The notes below the pieces were generated by a model. It saw only the letters and a list, made by a program, of their open reading frames with translations, did not search any database and was not told the origin of the DNA. A program made the position numbers and the translations under genes. Positions 60,658-64,000 of a stretch of DNA of 64,000 bases are shown here, in pieces. Source of the DNA: Sphagnum compactum (lineage: Eukaryota; Bryophyta; Sphagnopsida; Sphagnales); contig OZ234493.1 of the NCBI GenBank assembly GCA_965153455.1, positions 29,440,213 to 29,504,212 on the forward strand, written 5' to 3'. The stretch's first letter is position 1. Each line of letters begins with the position of its first letter.

Positions 60658-63600
60658 TCTGCCTGCAAAACGCAGGTTTCTTTTGGAATCTATCTTGCCT
60701 GGTAGTCTATACAGTTTTATCTTCTTGCTACAACACATGCTCTGTTGAAACTTGTTCTGTTGGTGAGATGGAACCTAACAGTGGCTCCTCTGATGAATTT
60801 TACAATGATGTGCGGAATGTATACTTTTTGCAGCTATTGAGTTGACAACTAAGATCAACTATATTTGTTGGGGTCTTCTTGTGCTGAAGAAGTGGCCCAG
60901 TCTTTAATGAATGGGGCATGTTTGGTCATGCTGGCCTCATATATTCCAATGACCAGATTGTGGGTTGTAGGGTTTACTATCTAATCTGGTTCGGTGGTTG
61001 TTGGTTAATGAATGTGAGAAGTCGCGATGCCATGGTCTTAATGTGTTTTCAGGTCACTTGTCAGCCCTAATGGGTAAACACAAATCTTTGATGCTGATGG
61101 ATGTGAACAAATGAATTAAGTAAAACTCATGAAATGCAGTTAGGGAAAACGCTCAAGGGGAGTGAAACAGTTCACATGATAGCAGTGTTAGAAAATTCAC
61201 CAAGGTTATGCAAAACAGAATCATCTCCCACAAATGCAGAAACATGAGAAGCTTCAACTGTTGAAGTTAATTAGGCTTTGTTATGTTTTAAGCACTCAAT
61301 TGTTGTCCAAACATGAGTCCATTATGTTCTTTCGAGAAATGAGTAAACATCCTTTGGTGATGTTTATGCATTTTGGGATAGAGGGTTGTACCCTATGCAA
61401 CTTTGGATTTTAAAGAGCGATGTGGGTTTTTTTTCAATCATTTGGGTTTATGTAGCTTTGTGCATGTATTGAATTAAAGTCCAAAAAAATTGGACATCTT
61501 AAACAAGTAATTGTTCAAGCGGATTTCATCTCCAAAAACATAAACCAACTTACGAGCTCATCAAAGTTTGGCATGAGTGAGAACTTGTTTCTTACTGTTT
61601 CCTTTAGGAAGGGGAAAAGTGGGACTCTTGGTTGGTCATTCATTCTGGGAGTCTTTCAGAGTGAAGTTTAGAGTTTTCCTGAAAGTCATCCTGTCTTCAC
61701 CCTGTCTTTGGGCCTCTTTTCACCCCTTATCCCTTCTTTGAATGAGGTACGCAAAGTAAGTAAGTTTTATTAAATCTGCATAACGTTCGAGGTAATTACA
61801 GTAGTTGTACATGTACCAGCAGTGAAAACATATGTAGCAGCAGCATTTAATGCACAAGGTTCGAAGTAATTACAGTAATTGTACACGTACGAGCAGTGAA
61901 AATATATGTAGCAGCAGTGGAGGCGCTCAGGAAAAAGGAAAGACGGGTCGAGGATGAAACTCAATTTGGCACAAAAAGTGGTGCGTTTCTGAGTTTGACG
62001 CCCCCTTAAGACTAATGTACTTTTTTGCAGGTTTTTCTTAATCTCACCCGGTTTTGGACCAAACTCAGGGTACTAGTGCGGTGTTTTCCTGACTTTACGG
62101 AAAACTGTATACTTTATTATTGTGCCCACTTTGGATTAGTTTGATGTTGCCACCAGGTCTCTTAGTGCTTCGGCACTAATGTGTCAGTAAATTAGTTTGT
62201 TTTTGAAGTTTAGTTTGATTTTTTGGGGGCAATAAGAAGGTTTTATTCTGAAAGTCTTCTTTGATTTAACATACCCACAACAAGGGTCAGGAGGCTAGTG
62301 GAAAGTATTGATACTTTGGAAGCACCAAAAGACCACAGTTCTCTTGTCTAGAATTATTTTATTTTATTTTTAAAATTTCTAATAGCCTGGCAAGCCACAC
62401 ACCTCTTTAGAACCCATAAGGTAGCATGCAACATTACCTGATATAAATCATGATCAATTGCACTTTAAGAAAAAATTTAAGTTTTTAAAAGTGTCTTTGC
62501 TCAAAAAAAGAACTGCAAAATAGCAGGAATTCATCATCCCTTATAATAATAATAATAAATAATTAAACTTGAGCTCCAAATTGTTATGCACTACCAGTGA
62601 TGATTTGCTTTCTTATTATGTTCCCATATGATTATTATTAATTCATCATTATTCATGTCAATTTAATTTCAATTAATATAAAATATGATGGACACACATT
62701 AATTTGTCTTTTCCTGTCTATGTTGGTAGGTAATGAAATGGGGTGAATTAGTTATAAGTATAAGAGATAGTTATTAGAAAAGGAGTGTGGTTGTTTTAGG
62801 ATAAGAGCTAGTTATCAAGAAGGAAGTGAAGTAAATAAGCTTGGAAATGAGTTGGTTATACTTCGAAAATGTTTTTGGCATTGTCCAACCATATGAACCA
62901 TATGATCGATTATGCAAAATCAATAAGGAGCCTAGAAAAATTATTAAAAAACCACCCATATACCAGTTCCTCGAAATTCTCGTCATTGGAATAACTAAAT
63001 AATTTCAAGTTGGCTGCTTTAATTTCATCTCAATTTCAATTCATGTGCTCCAAGTTCATCATCATGGATTTGCTGGCTTGAATATTGGGCACCTTGGAAA
63101 GTTTGCAAAATGTATTCAGGAATTGCCAAAATATAGCATCTTTGCTGCAGTTAGTTTGGATAAAAGATTAATAATTACAAGCCAGGGATGGGTATCTCTC
63201 TCCACCCACTCCCTTTCTTGCCAAGGAGGTTGGGAGGTTTGTAAGAGACAAGGGTAGGTTTGTAGGTAGGTATGAAGGCTTCAGACACACTATCATTTTT
63301 ATGATATATATAGACAGAGAGGTTATTGAAGGGATGTTGGGCAGTTGCTTAAGCAGAGCAACTAAATAGCCCCATGAAACCCATCATATATGCCCCTCTT
63401 TTTTGAAAGGAACAGTTAGGTATGTGGGGACTGAAAACAAGCAAAGCAAAGGGATCTCTTTGCAAAGGGATCTCTTGCAAGAACAAGAGGTGAAATGCCT
63501 GGAGGGATTGACAACAACAAGAAGTACCTTGACACATTCCACAACCATTGAACAAAATTAAAACCACAAAAGAAGATGCCATAAGGATTTGGCATTTTGG

Positions 63601-64000
63601 ATTTAAGTGCGTTAAGTGATTGCACTTGTCATGAATTGCATGTCATTTTCATCATCTTCTTCATCACTTCAAGTAAGTTTTGCAATCCCTTCCAATTGTC
63701 AAAAAACTCTATAAATGCAATATTAGGTAGTTTGTGTTTTGGTGAAGGCGTTTCTCAACATGCCATTGCTGAATAAAGCAAAAGCCGAACAATTAGGGAT
63801 GTGTCAAATTCCATACCCATTCCAAAGCTTGACGTAAGTAATATTTGGACATATTGCGAGGTGGGTGTTGTTAGTCAATTTTGTGATGTCTCCTTTGAAT
63901 CTGGAGACAATCAGATTGAACTTTTTATGTCAAAATTTTTTTTATCTGTAATTTCCTTCAATTTGGCAACCACCCTCTTGTTTTGTATACTTTCTTCAAT
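60658..64000. other. 3' flank of RPS28, no further gene seen
   Basis: The first few hundred bases are presumably the RPS28 3'UTR. Beyond that, ORFs are short and without domains. The region has AT-rich tracts, including a short AAT microsatellite near 62,545, and a tandem duplication at 61,785-61,918. Confidence 0.5.
61785..61918 (+). repeat. 74-bp tandem duplication
   Basis: Two copies begin GTTCGA(G/A)GTAATTACAGTA at 61785 and 61859. Both include TTGTACA(T/C)GTAC, AGCAGTGAAAA and ATATGTAGCAGCAG. The second copy is slightly shorter. Confidence 0.65.

Noticed and set aside
1-64000. tRNA, rRNA or CRISPR features
   Set aside because: Looked for tRNA B-box-like GGTTCGAATCC, long rRNA blocks and regular short spacers; none convincing. 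A tool such as tRNAscan-SE would be needed to exclude degenerate tRNAs.

Overview
This is nuclear DNA from a land plant, most likely a non-seed plant (bryophyte, lycophyte or fern). It has many spliceosomal introns, plant-type telo-boxes (AAACCCTAA), a plant EXO70 segment, a plant-specific PRA1.A-type gene and a dense mix of plant transposons. Two signals point away from seed plants. One is an NLR whose N-terminal domain is an alpha/beta-hydrolase, a class described from liverworts. The other is a pair of coiled-coil exons resembling a flagellar protein, expected only in plants with swimming sperm. The species cannot be fixed from the sequence.

Layout. 1-0.9 kb: two phase-compatible coiled-coil exons (weak CFAP99-like resemblance). 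0.9-12.9 kb: AT-rich DNA with dispersed repeats and a perfect telo-box palindrome at 2.9 kb, with no supported gene. 13.0-14.4 kb: a broken hAT-like transposase. 17.55-18.79 kb: a GC-rich tandem array with alternating monomers. 19.2-24.6 kb: a hydrolase-NBS-LRR immune receptor gene with five phase-consistent exons, whose 144-bp LRR repeats decay into stop codons at the 3' end. 24.8-29.3 kb: very AT-rich DNA holding a decayed minus-strand PIF1-type helicase and an Ulp1-like fragment. 30.1-31.0 kb: degenerate short repeats. 33.1-35.6 kb: an 860-codon Pro/Ser/Thr-rich ORF with internal repeats. 36.0-42.3 kb: a multi-exon MyTH4-FERM gene with no motor domain in view and apparent GC-AG introns.

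43,762-50,866 is a structurally complete 7.1-kb CACTA (En/Spm) transposon with matching termini and a 3-bp AAT target duplication. It carries no recognised transposase. It holds pieces of two host genes on the plus strand: EXO70 (two exons) and, between them, the first five exons of a PRA1 family A gene. This makes it a Pack-CACTA element and is the most striking object in the window. 52.8-58.3 kb is a decayed APE-type LINE. Its reverse transcriptase is split by an 819-bp solo LTR (TG...CA, 5-bp ATAAC duplication), so the order of insertion can be read. 59.1-60.7 kb: the ribosomal protein eS28 (RPS28) gene, complete in three exons, with tandem telo-box-bearing repeats upstream. 60.7-64 kb: non-coding sequence with a short tandem duplication.

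The genes do not form a pathway. Only RPS28 looks like an ordinary intact housekeeping gene. The NLR and the MyTH4-FERM gene are largely intact models with unresolved points. The rest is transposon-derived or decayed.
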